From positions 1-5,170 of the forward strand of contig JAKSHV010000093.1 in assembly GCA_024399225.1 (NCBI GenBank): a DNA stretch of 5,170 bases, written 5' to 3'. Of the stretch, positions 1-5,170 are shown piece after piece. The notes under the pieces were generated by a model. That model saw only the letters and a list, made by a program, of their open reading frames with translations, ran no database searches and was not told the DNA's origin. Numbering within the stretch: the first letter of the stretch is position 1; every line of letters begins with the position of its first letter. This DNA is from an archaeon (GTDB lineage: Archaea; Thermoplasmatota; Thermoplasmata; Methanomassiliicoccales; Methanomethylophilaceae). Both the position numbers and the translations under genes were made by a program.

Positions 1-79
1 AAACAGCCCAAACAGTGATTTTTCAAAGTCAAAAAGTGTCGCTACAACCCATAGGTATTGTAAAAACCGGCACAGAATG

Positions 80-87
80 CTTTATGA
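80..87 (+). promoter_or_regulatory. possible TATA box for the small beta-rich gene
   Basis: The sequence CTTTATGA is centred about 27 bp upstream of the ATG at 111, the distance expected between an archaeal TATA box and the start of a leaderless transcript. No Shine-Dalgarno precedes that ATG, which fits a leaderless mRNA. The match to a TATA consensus is only moderate and no clear BRE is visible, so this is a weak call. Confidence 0.3.
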
Positions 88-110
88 GTGTGTTTTCCGA
101 ATGATTTTGC

Positions 111-395
111 ATGTCTTTGGAACCGTACCTTCGCGTGGTATCGACAAGCAACTGCATCTCCGTCAGTGTGAAGAACAAACCGTTGGATTGCAAGGCAGAT
201 ATCAGATACTTCAAACTCGAAGGAAACCGCGGCATACTGAAATCGATGGACAAACTCCCTACCGACATCAGCCATTCGATGGCATACGAACTCGAGAAGG
301 GGGATTATTGGGTCACGGCCGTCCTGCACCTTGCCGAAGGCGGAAGGAAGATCCTCGAGAGCAATGTTACAGTGAAAGGTTCAAGCGTGTACTGA
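111..395 (+). CDS. small beta-rich hypothetical protein (94 aa)
   Basis: I do not recognise the family. The 94-residue product has two cysteines (C15, C27), no signal peptide and no membrane segment. The C-terminal half alternates hydrophobic and polar residues (for example YWVTAVLHL, then ESNVTVKG), as in the last strands of an Ig-like or other beta-sandwich domain. The ATG at 111 is the first start in frame, because an in-frame TGA sits at 102-104. No Shine-Dalgarno is visible; a TATA-like CTTTATGA about 27 bp upstream would suit a leaderless mRNA. The gene converges on the exonuclease gene, with a strong hairpin in the 31-bp gap. It could instead be the C-terminal remnant of a larger surface protein, since it reads like the end of a domain. 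Reality of the gene is likely; function is unknown. Confidence 0.6.
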   Translation: MSLEPYLRVVSTSNCISVSVKNKPLDCKADIRYFKLEGNRGILKSMDKLPTDISHSMAYELEKGDYWVTAVLHLAEGGRKILESNVTVKGSSVY

Positions 396-402
396 AAAGG
401 AA

Positions 403-418
403 CCGGCCCGAAGGCCGG
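403..418. terminator. hairpin between convergent genes, candidate bidirectional terminator
   Basis: A perfect 6-bp GC stem, CCGGCC / GGCCGG, encloses the loop CGAA. On the minus strand the loop reads UUCG closed by a C-G pair, the exceptionally stable cUUCGg tetraloop, and it is followed by the pyrimidine-rich TTCCTTTTC. It begins 9 nt after the exonuclease stop codon on that strand and 8 nt after the stop of the plus-strand gene. It therefore fits best as the minus-strand 3' end signal. Archaeal termination depends mainly on U-rich tracts, so the hairpin may instead stabilise the mRNA end. Confidence 0.6.
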
Positions 419-426
419 CATTGGAA

Positions 427-1221
427 TCAGCGTTTCTTCTTGTCGGGTTTATAGGATTTGAGGTACTTCACGAGTTCCTCGTCCTTGTCGGTCCATGCGG
501 GAGTCTCACCCATCTCGATGTACTCATGGTACCACTTCTCGGCGTCGGCCATGGGTTTGGACATATCAGGGCGGTCGATCCTCACAAGATAGGTGTTCTC
601 GGCATTGGGGGACCAGAAAGCGGGACGGTCGTAATCATCCTCCTCGAGGAAGGATATGGCAAATACAATGGAATCGAGGTTGGAAAGCTCTGCATAGAGT
701 CCGGCCTGCATGATGTAGGATGGAGGGATGATGGAGACGTTTCCATCGGCATCAAGCCATTTGCTCTTGTCATGAGAGGTCTTGATCTCAAGAATGGCCA
801 TCCTCTTTCCGCCGTATGCGATGTAACCGTCCACGAGTCCTCCGAAGAGCTTGTTGTCGTGGAAGTGGTCGTAGCCGCATTTCTCCTTCTCGACGGGTTC
901 CTCGACGATGATGGGGGTTCCCTCGGGAAGTCCGAGCACCTTGGCTACAAGCGCCTGGTTGTTGCGGACGTACTTCCTGATCTTGGGTTCGACGATGTTT
1001 CCCGCTTCCATGTACTTGTTGGTCTTGTCGCCGGGATAGAGTCCTGCAATCTCGCAGGCGATCTTGAAAGGTGTGATGAGGTCGCTCATTCCGAGAATGG
1101 GCCCGAGCTTGGTACCGGAGATCTTCTTCTTCCTGTAAAGGTCGAAGACGACGGTCTTGGTCTCGTCGTCGATCTCGATGATGTTTATTCTTCCGTCAAA
1201 TGCCATACCTAGTAATTGCAT
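427..1221 (-). CDS. YqaJ/lambda-exonuclease-like PD-(D/E)XK nuclease
   Basis: This 264-aa protein has the motif order of the YqaJ viral recombinase (lambda Exo-like) family. An N-terminal segment of the ISGTKLGPILG type covers residues 34-44. It is followed by AGNIVEP (73-79, acidic E78), GGLVDG (127-132, D131), LEIKTS (144-149, E145 and K147) and YIMQAGLY (169-176, the QxxxY helix). D131, E145 and K147 are the expected metal-binding and catalytic residues of a 5'-3' dsDNA exonuclease fold. The C-terminus is basic (KPDKKKR). In phages this family works with a RecT/Bet-type annealing protein, but none lies in this window. The start is uncertain: the ATG at 1221 gives the longest form, while M6 (ATG at 1206) begins MAFDG and has an AAATACT box about 25 bp upstream. 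The gene is divergent from the Cys-rich/ATPase operon. It may be a domesticated or mobile-element-derived nuclease; the host substrate is unknown. Confidence 0.85.
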   Translation of the reverse strand: MQLLGMAFDGRINIIEIDDETKTVVFDLYRKKKISGTKLGPILGMSDLITPFKIACEIAGLYPGDKTNKYMEAGNIVEPKIRKYVRNNQALVAKVLGLPEGTPIIVEEPVEKEKCGYDHFHDNKLFGGLVDGYIAYGGKRMAILEIKTSHDKSKWLDADGNVSIIPPSYIMQAGLYAELSNLDSIVFAISFLEEDDYDRPAFWSPNAENTYLVRIDRPDMSKPMADAEKWYHEYIEMGETPAWTDKDEELVKYLKSYKPDKKKR

Positions 1222-1264
1222 CTGGAGTATTTGAGTTGAAGTACTGACTAACTAACTGCAGTAT
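1222..1264. repeat. short direct and inverted repeats in the divergent promoter region
   Basis: CTGGAGTAT (1222-1230) and CTGCAGTAT (1256-1264) match at 8 of 9 positions, 34 bp apart. Within the same stretch, TACTG (1242-1246) and CAGTA (1259-1263) form an inverted repeat around an ACTAACTAACT run. They lie between the shared TATA-like box and the exonuclease start, where a repressor could act. They are short enough to be chance. Confidence 0.3.
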
Positions 1265-1269
1265 CCCCC

Positions 1270-1277
1270 TTTTAAAC
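1270..1277. promoter_or_regulatory. TATA-like box of the Cys-rich/ATPase operon, possibly bidirectional
   Basis: TTTTAAAC is centred about 26.5 bp upstream of the ATG at 1300, and no Shine-Dalgarno precedes that ATG, so the operon is probably transcribed as a leaderless mRNA starting at or next to the start codon. The core TTTAAA is palindromic. Read on the minus strand it is TTTAAAAG, which would place an exonuclease transcript start near 1247, giving a leader of about 26 nt (ATG 1221) or 41 nt (ATG 1206). One symmetric box may thus serve both directions. Confidence 0.6.
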
Positions 1278-1299
1278 ATTCAACCCGAATCAATAACGC

Positions 1300-1824
1300 A
1301 TGGCAATACAGTTCTCCAGAAAAGACAAGAAGGCTGAACCAGGAACATCCTACATAGAGAGAAACTCTGAGATCTTACACATCAACTGCAGAGGATGTTC
1401 CCATTTCCCCGACGGATGTGCTCCCGACTGTATCAGCTGCATGTGCGAGGCTGTGGCAAACAACGGTACTGCAGAGAAGATCAGACTGGAATCCGGAAGG
1501 GATGTGGAATTCTCCGGCAGAGCAGCGGAGATGGTGTGCAACCTCGCCAGGATCAGGAGGCCAATCATCCAGATTCCCACCGGAAGGAAATGCGCGAGAT
1601 GCCCCAGGAATCCCGAATCCATCATCAACTTCGCATGGTCGGAATTCCCCGATCCCAACTTCGATGCCGCAAGTTCCAGACTGTATTCCGACATGTCCGA
1701 CGGTCCCGAATGCACCGCATGCATGCAGAGAACATACAACGCAATATCCGCAGCCAAGAACGAGATGGAGAAGATACGCAAGACTGCCGAAGCCAATGCA
1801 AAGCTCAAGGGGGTGCTGCTTTGA
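1300..1824 (+). CDS. cysteine-rich, probable metal-binding protein paired with secretion ATPase
   Basis: I do not recognise a named family. The 174-aa product has eleven cysteines, in three groups. The first is C30-x2-C33-x6-C40-x3-C44-x2-C47-x-C49, after which C80 stands alone. The other two are C98-x2-C101 and C138-x2-C141. The last two CxxC pairs look like a four-cysteine zinc site (zinc ribbon or treble-clef style). The dense N-terminal group could hold a second zinc or an Fe-S cluster. The C-terminus (about 145-170) is a charged, probably helical or coiled segment. There is no signal peptide or membrane span, so it should be cytosolic. The start is supported by the TATA-like box about 26 bp upstream. 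The stop overlaps the ATPase start (TTGA), so the two proteins are probably made together and may form a complex. Its N-terminus (FSRKDKK) resembles that of the ATPase (FSRKRD). Confidence 0.8.
   Translation: MAIQFSRKDKKAEPGTSYIERNSEILHINCRGCSHFPDGCAPDCISCMCEAVANNGTAEKIRLESGRDVEFSGRAAEMVCNLARIRRPIIQIPTGRKCARCPRNPESIINFAWSEFPDPNFDAASSRLYSDMSDGPECTACMQRTYNAISAAKNEMEKIRKTAEANAKLKGVLL
1809..1815 (+). promoter_or_regulatory. Shine-Dalgarno that sets the ATPase TTG start
   Basis: GGGGGTG differs at one position from the archaeal GGAGGTG consensus and ends 5 nt before the TTG at 1821. It lies inside the last codons of the Cys-rich gene. No comparable site precedes the later in-frame ATG at 1896, so this site favours TTG as the start and implies translational coupling. 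Confidence 0.55.
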
Positions 1825-3560
1825 GGTTCTCCAGGAAGAGGGATTACGATTTCTGCGGAAACCCCGGAGAACCAACGGAATCCCTTCCCCAGTTCATGCA
1901 GGGCGGCAACAACATGCCTCCCCAGGCGCCTCTGGTGCAGAGAAGTCCATTCATGGAGGAACTTCGCACCATCATGAACTCGAACACCCGTACGAAACCA
2001 ACCTATTCCGACTGCTGGCTGGTCGGTTCGGCAAAGGACCTTGACATTCTGGAGGAGTACGATTCGCCTTCAGGACATGTCGTCATCGGCACCGCTAGGG
2101 ACGGAGAGATCGAATACAATCTCACACCCACAGAATACAGATGCTCCGATGCGATAAACAGCATCATCGTCGACCTTATTGAGAAGGTACGCGAGGATTA
2201 CAGGAAGAACGGAGGTCGCGGTGACAGGTTCTACATCGATTCGAAGACCAACGACCTTCTTGCGGGATATTCCGACAGGATCTCTGTATCCTGTGGAGGG
2301 AACGCACAAGCGGTGGAGGACCTCAACAGACGCATCTGCGACATCGTTTACCGTTACACCGTAGGACTTGGGGTTTTCGATATCCTGCTGTCGGACCCGC
2401 GTCTGGAAGACATCTATATCGACGCACCCTGCGACAAGAACAGGATCCATGTCACTCTTTCCGGAATAGCGGGATCGAATGCACACGACAGGTGCAGGAC
2501 CAATCTCATCGTGGAGAAAAGGGAGGTGCAGAACCTCATCTGCCACCTCAAAAGACTCAGCGGACTTCCGTTCACCGAATCAAACCCGGTTCTTGAAACC
2601 GATATGAAACTGCAGGATGCAAGGGCGACCGTCATCGGTTATCCCCTGTCCCCCAACGGGGATGCGGTTGCAATCAGGAAGCATTCATCCTGTCCGTGGA
2701 CCCTTACCAGGCTCATCGCCAACGGAACCCTCGATCCCTACACGGCAGGATTGCTGTCATTCCTCGTCCAGAACCGTGCCGCATTCCTTGTATGCGGTGC
2801 CAGAGGTGCGGGAAAGAGTTCGTTGTTATCTGCGCTCATGTTCGAGTTCCCCGTGTCGCAGAGGATCCTAACCATCGAGGATACTCTGGAACTTCCAGGT
2901 GAGGCCATGAGGAAGATGGGCTACAAGATCCAGTCCATGCTCATCGACGAGCGTCTGACAGGTACCAACCTCTCCAGATCGAATGATGCCCTGAGGGTTT
3001 CGCTGAGGATGGGAGAAAGTGCCATCATTCTTGGTGAAGTGAGAGGTGAAGAAGCAAAGACACTCTATGAATCAATGAGGACAGGACGTGCAGGCAGTTC
3101 CATCATGGGAACAATCCACGGAGATTCCGCCAAGTCCGTCTACGACAGGGTCGTGCATGATATGGGCATCTCGCCGGAGGCCTTCATGGCAACGGATATC
3201 ATTGTCACCATGGGAACCGTAAGGGACAGGGTTACGGGATCGCAGATCAGGAAGGTGAACGAGCTTGTAGCCACCTCCAGCCGTGTCGGTGTTTTTTCCG
3301 ATATGTCATCTGCTGTGAATTTCAAGTCCCCTGTGATGAAACGTGCTCTCGCTTCCTGCGGACTTACCGAATCGGAAGCCCTTGAGGAGATCAAGGCGAG
3401 AGGGGAGATCAGGAAACTCCTCGCCGAAAAAGGAAAGGAGGACGAGAGGTACCTTCAGCCCGAATGGGTGAACGTAGCAAACGAATACGTTTCCAGGAAC
3501 ACAGGCAAAACGTCCGAAAACCTTGTCAACGGATTCATCACAAAACTGGGGAATGAGTGA
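1821..3560 (+). CDS. type II/IV secretion-system ATPase (archaeal GspE/TadA/CpaF-like)
   Basis: A 579-aa cytosolic hexameric-type ATPase that would power assembly of a type IV pilus-like or type II secretion-like machine. After a lineage-specific N-terminus, an N2-type segment contains GVFDILLSDPRLEDIYI (184-200). AIRKH (284-288, R286) resembles the Arg-containing linker of the family. The core has Walker A GARGAGKSS (326-334, K332), an Asp box TIEDTLEL (351-358), Walker B ILGEVRGEEA (403-412, E406; GEVRG is the TadA-like form) and a His box GTIHGDS (430-436, H433). The open frame extends upstream, but the TTG at 1821 is preferred: it overlaps the TGA of the Cys-rich gene, has a Shine-Dalgarno, and gives an FSRK N-terminus like its partner. 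ATG 1896 is the alternative. TGA and TAA stops stand in tandem. The membrane partner (GspF/TadC/FlaJ type) that often follows such genes is absent here, so substrate and machine are unknown. Confidence 0.9.
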   Translation: MRFSRKRDYDFCGNPGEPTESLPQFMQGGNNMPPQAPLVQRSPFMEELRTIMNSNTRTKPTYSDCWLVGSAKDLDILEEYDSPSGHVVIGTARDGEIEYNLTPTEYRCSDAINSIIVDLIEKVREDYRKNGGRGDRFYIDSKTNDLLAGYSDRISVSCGGNAQAVEDLNRRICDIVYRYTVGLGVFDILLSDPRLEDIYIDAPCDKNRIHVTLSGIAGSNAHDRCRTNLIVEKREVQNLICHLKRLSGLPFTESNPVLETDMKLQDARATVIGYPLSPNGDAVAIRKHSSCPWTLTRLIANGTLDPYTAGLLSFLVQNRAAFLVCGARGAGKSSLLSALMFEFPVSQRILTIEDTLELPGEAMRKMGYKIQSMLIDERLTGTNLSRSNDALRVSLRMGESAIILGEVRGEEAKTLYESMRTGRAGSSIMGTIHGDSAKSVYDRVVHDMGISPEAFMATDIIVTMGTVRDRVTGSQIRKVNELVATSSRVGVFSDMSSAVNFKSPVMKRALASCGLTESEALEEIKARGEIRKLLAEKGKEDERYLQPEWVNVANEYVSRNTGKTSENLVNGFITKLGNE

Positions 3561-3572
3561 TAAATGTAATCG

Positions 3573-3634
3573 TTTGACGAATACTAACGAATAATGACGA
3601 ATAAAGCGAATAATTTGACGAATAAAAACAAATA
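3573..3634. repeat. helically phased CGAATA repeat array upstream of AlbA_2 gene
   Basis: CGAATA occurs at 3578, 3588, 3598, 3607 and 3619, followed by a one-mismatch copy (CAAATA) at 3629. The steps are 10, 10, 9, 12 and 10 bp, averaging 10.2 bp, about one DNA turn. The first and fifth units share the longer TTTGACGAATA (3573-3583 and 3614-3624). The array fills most of the 94-bp gap between the ATPase stop and the AlbA_2 Shine-Dalgarno. All units would face the same side of the helix, as in a multi-site operator for a cooperatively binding protein. The regulator encoded just downstream is the obvious candidate binder, but that is inference. Confidence 0.75.
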
Positions 3635-3641
3635 AATAACC

Positions 3642-3646
3642 AGGAG
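3642..3646 (+). promoter_or_regulatory. Shine-Dalgarno of the AlbA_2 regulator gene
   Basis: AGGAG stands 8 nt before the ATG at 3655. Unlike the gene at 1300, this gene therefore has a leadered mRNA, with the repeat array lying in its promoter or 5' leader. The exact TATA box cannot be picked out in this AT-rich stretch. Confidence 0.75.
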
Positions 3647-3654
3647 ATATAGAA

Positions 3655-4905
3655 ATGAAAGAGGATGAGAAGACGGAATTCAAGAAAGAGCTGACGGAAA
3701 CCATTGCCAAGGCGGCAGTTGCTTTTTCCAACACCGAAGGTGGAAGGATCCTTGTCGGTATCGATGACTCGGGCGCGGTTCAAGAGCTCGATGATCCCGA
3801 TGCTACTTCCAGAGGCTGTGCCCAGATCCTGAAGAATTCCGTTCGTCCCGACATCACGATGACCTCCAAGATAGAACATCTCAATATCGAGGGCAAAGAT
3901 GTGATCTGCATCGATGTGAAAGAGGGGTATGAGAAACCTTACTATCTTAGGGAAAAAGGCCTTCGTGCAGAGGGTGTGTTCGTCCGTCGTGGAACCTCCA
4001 ACCAGCCATTGAGCGAATCGGAATTCCGCCTGATGATCCAGAACATCCGTTCAAGATCTTATGAAACAACCACATCCCTCGACCAGGAACTCACTTTCGA
4101 GACGACATCAAGGATCTTCAAGGAACACGGGGTCGGATTCGAGGAGAACCACAGAAAACTCCTGGGTCTGATCAATGGTGAAGGATATACCAACCTTGCA
4201 TACATGCTGTCCGACCAATTCAGACCCTCTGTCAAAATCGCCGTCTATGTGGATGAAAGCAAAACCGCATTCACATCCAGACAGATCTTCAACGGTTCCG
4301 TCCTCGGCCAATTGCTTGATGCATTGGATTTCATCGAGAAGAACAACAGACTGAGCAGCGAGATCATCGGTTACAAACGTCATGATTCCTGGCAGTTTCC
4401 CCCGGTTGCCGTTCGCGAGGCCGTTCTCAATGCCATCATCCACCGCAATTATGCGATAGAAGGTTCCATCCTGGTATGTATCTATCCCGATAAATTGTGC
4501 ATCACATCTCCTGGATCCTTGAACGAATGCTATTCTGTCGAGGACCTGAAGATCGGCGTTTCCTCCTCGAGAAATCCCCTGCTCGCGGATATTTTCTACC
4601 GCCTAGGATACTGTGAGACCTATGGATCCGGAATACCCCGCATCATCGATTGTTACAGAGATCTTGAACAGCCCGAGATAATCGTAGGGGATTCGGTATT
4701 CCATGTCTGTCTCCCCGCTACCGACAAAAAATCAGTTGATCCGTTGGAGCAGATGCTGAAATCGAAGGAAGTCATCACAAGGGCAGATGTCGAGCAGACA
4801 GGACATTCCAAGACCGAAGCACTTTCGATAATCGATTCACTGATGAAAGCCGGAAAACTTGTGAAGTATGGTGGCGGAAGGAGCACGAAATACATCGTAC
4901 AATGA
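3655..4905 (+). CDS. AlbA_2 / HATPase_c_4 / winged-helix transcriptional regulator
   Basis: A 416-aa protein of the COG2865-type predicted regulators (Schlafen AlbA_2 domain, formerly divergent AAA_4). The AlbA_2 domain spans about 5-125, with TEFKKEL (7-13) and the signature FSNTEGGRILVGIDDSG (24-40). Residues about 250-355 form a GHKL-type HATPase_c_4 domain: an N-box REAVLNAIIHRNY (254-266, E255 and N259), ITSPGSL (283-289) and a glycine-rich YGSGIPRI (323-330). The C-terminus (about 365-416) is a winged helix, with VEQTGHSKTEALSIIDSLM followed by a glycine-rich wing (GGGRS, 406-410). Family members are thought to bind nucleic acid and ATP, though most are uncharacterised. The start is fixed by AGGAG 8 nt upstream. 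The length is normal and no lesion is visible. The phased CGAATA array immediately upstream suggests autoregulation. It follows the ATPase in the same direction but probably has its own promoter. Confidence 0.9.
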   Translation: MKEDEKTEFKKELTETIAKAAVAFSNTEGGRILVGIDDSGAVQELDDPDATSRGCAQILKNSVRPDITMTSKIEHLNIEGKDVICIDVKEGYEKPYYLREKGLRAEGVFVRRGTSNQPLSESEFRLMIQNIRSRSYETTTSLDQELTFETTSRIFKEHGVGFEENHRKLLGLINGEGYTNLAYMLSDQFRPSVKIAVYVDESKTAFTSRQIFNGSVLGQLLDALDFIEKNNRLSSEIIGYKRHDSWQFPPVAVREAVLNAIIHRNYAIEGSILVCIYPDKLCITSPGSLNECYSVEDLKIGVSSSRNPLLADIFYRLGYCETYGSGIPRIIDCYRDLEQPEIIVGDSVFHVCLPATDKKSVDPLEQMLKSKEVITRADVEQTGHSKTEALSIIDSLMKAGKLVKYGGGRSTKYIVQ

Positions 4906-4946
4906 TCTCGATACCAAGAGGAGATTATCAAAACCGTGCCAGGCAA

Positions 4947-4960
4947 GGGGGTCATCCCCC
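4947..4960 (+). terminator. G5/C5 hairpin downstream of the AlbA_2 gene
   Basis: GGGGG and CCCCC flank a TCAT loop, 41 nt after the AlbA_2 stop. There is no T-tract directly after it, so as a bacterial-style intrinsic terminator it is incomplete. It may instead protect the 3' end of the mRNA. Confidence 0.3.
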
Positions 4961-5000
4961 ATCTCCCTCCCACAGGAAAACAAACACCCCCTACCCAACA

Positions 5001-5011
5001 TGTTCTTTTTT
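5001..5011 (+). terminator. T-rich tract, candidate archaeal 3' end signal
   Basis: TGTTCTTTTTT contains six consecutive T, and a second tract, TGTTCTTTAT, follows at 5029-5038. Archaeal transcription ends at such U-rich tracts, so these are the better candidates for the 3' end of the AlbA_2 transcript, about 95 to 135 nt after the stop codon. Confidence 0.4.
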
Positions 5012-5170
5012 CCAGGCAATACAAAATATGTTCTTTATCGGGTATTTCGCATAGAATCCCTGGAAATCCTTCAACAATAATGAGGCTGAAGACAATAGAT
5101 CACCTACTATAATTTGACCTAAATCTGAAAAACCCAGGTATTTGTCTGTCAAAGTTCCAGAAGTATCAAC

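Larger units (their letters stand above)
4906..5170. other. non-coding region after the AlbA_2 gene
   Basis: No convincing gene is visible in these 265 bp; the open frames that cross it are antisense or out-of-frame extensions. It holds a G5/C5 hairpin (4947-4960), a palindrome AACATGTT (4997-5004) running into a T-rich tract, and a direct repeat ATGTTCTTT (5000-5008 and 5028-5036). There is also an 8-bp inverted repeat TTTCCAGG (5009-5016) / CCTGGAAA (5059-5066). TATAATTTGAC at 5108-5118 could be a promoter element for a gene beyond the window edge. Confidence 0.5.

Noticed and set aside
77..454. Open frame on the plus strand that stays open from the window edge to 454
   Set aside because: It overlaps the more protein-like 111-395 frame and the end of the exonuclease gene, and its Arg/His-rich translation lacks any domain-like pattern. 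A frameshift joining it to 111-395 was considered but is not supported.
421..1212. A 263-codon plus-strand open frame opposite the exonuclease
   Set aside because: It is antisense to a protein with a full set of nuclease motifs, and its translation is a low-complexity V/L/G/D pattern typical of a mirror frame.
1395..1820. Upstream extension of the ATPase frame starting at ATG 1395
   Set aside because: This part overlaps the Cys-rich gene out of frame and its translation has no family resemblance; the TTG at 1821 with its Shine-Dalgarno is a better start.
3573..3634. CGAATA array as a CRISPR or coding repeat
   Set aside because: The units are 6-11 bp with 4-6 bp spacers, far too short for CRISPR. 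Minus-strand open frames across it read as FIR/YSS-type repeat translation with no start signal, so they are by-products of the repeat.
3306..3879. Minus-strand open frames of 113 and 142 codons across the ATPase/AlbA_2 junction
   Set aside because: They are antisense to well-supported genes and are bridged only by the AT-rich repeat region.
111..4905. All five genes stop with TGA, as might fit a pyrrolysine-using archaeon that avoids TAG
   Set aside because: Five genes are too few to distinguish this from chance, and no in-frame TAG or pyl gene is present to support it.
4868..5080. A 70-codon plus-strand open frame after the AlbA_2 gene
   Set aside because: It starts inside the AlbA_2 coding region in another frame, has no ribosome binding site, and its translation is Pro/Arg/Phe-rich without a recognisable pattern.

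Overview
This window looks like a piece of an archaeal chromosome, most plausibly a Thermoplasmatota member such as a gut Methanomassiliicoccales. That assignment is inference. It rests on a TATA-like box centred about 26 bp upstream of an ATG (a leaderless mRNA layout), GGTG-type Shine-Dalgarno sequences on other genes, an archaeal/TadA-type secretion ATPase, and moderate GC. All five genes end in TGA. No rRNA, tRNA, CRISPR array or transposase was found.

Layout. (1) 111-395 (+) is a small beta-rich hypothetical protein. It converges on (2) 427-1221 (-), a YqaJ/lambda-exonuclease-family PD-(D/E)XK nuclease, and a GC-rich hairpin (403-418) lies between the two stops. (3) A divergent promoter region (about 1222-1299) holds a symmetric TTTTAAA box and short repeats. 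It separates the nuclease from (4) a two-gene operon: a cysteine-rich, probably metal-binding protein (1300-1824), and a type II/IV secretion-family ATPase (1821-3560). The ATPase probably starts at a TTG that overlaps the upstream stop codon. (5) A 94-bp AT-rich gap holds a phased array of CGAATA units, five exact and one degenerate, spaced 9-12 bp and mostly 10 bp. (6) 3655-4905 (+) encodes a Schlafen-AlbA_2 / HATPase_c_4 / winged-helix regulator with a good Shine-Dalgarno. (7) The final 265 bp appear non-coding, with a G5/C5 hairpin, T-rich tracts and small repeats.

How the genes may work together. The Cys-rich protein and the ATPase are almost certainly co-translated, and both begin with a similar FSRK-containing N-terminus, so they probably act together. 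The membrane core protein (GspF/TadC/FlaJ type) that usually accompanies such an ATPase is not in the window. The phased repeats directly upstream of the AlbA_2 regulator look like a multi-site operator and could be bound by that regulator itself. The nuclease has no single-strand annealing protein partner in the window. The two most noteworthy signals are the phased CGAATA array with its AlbA_2 gene, and the Cys-rich/ATPase pair.
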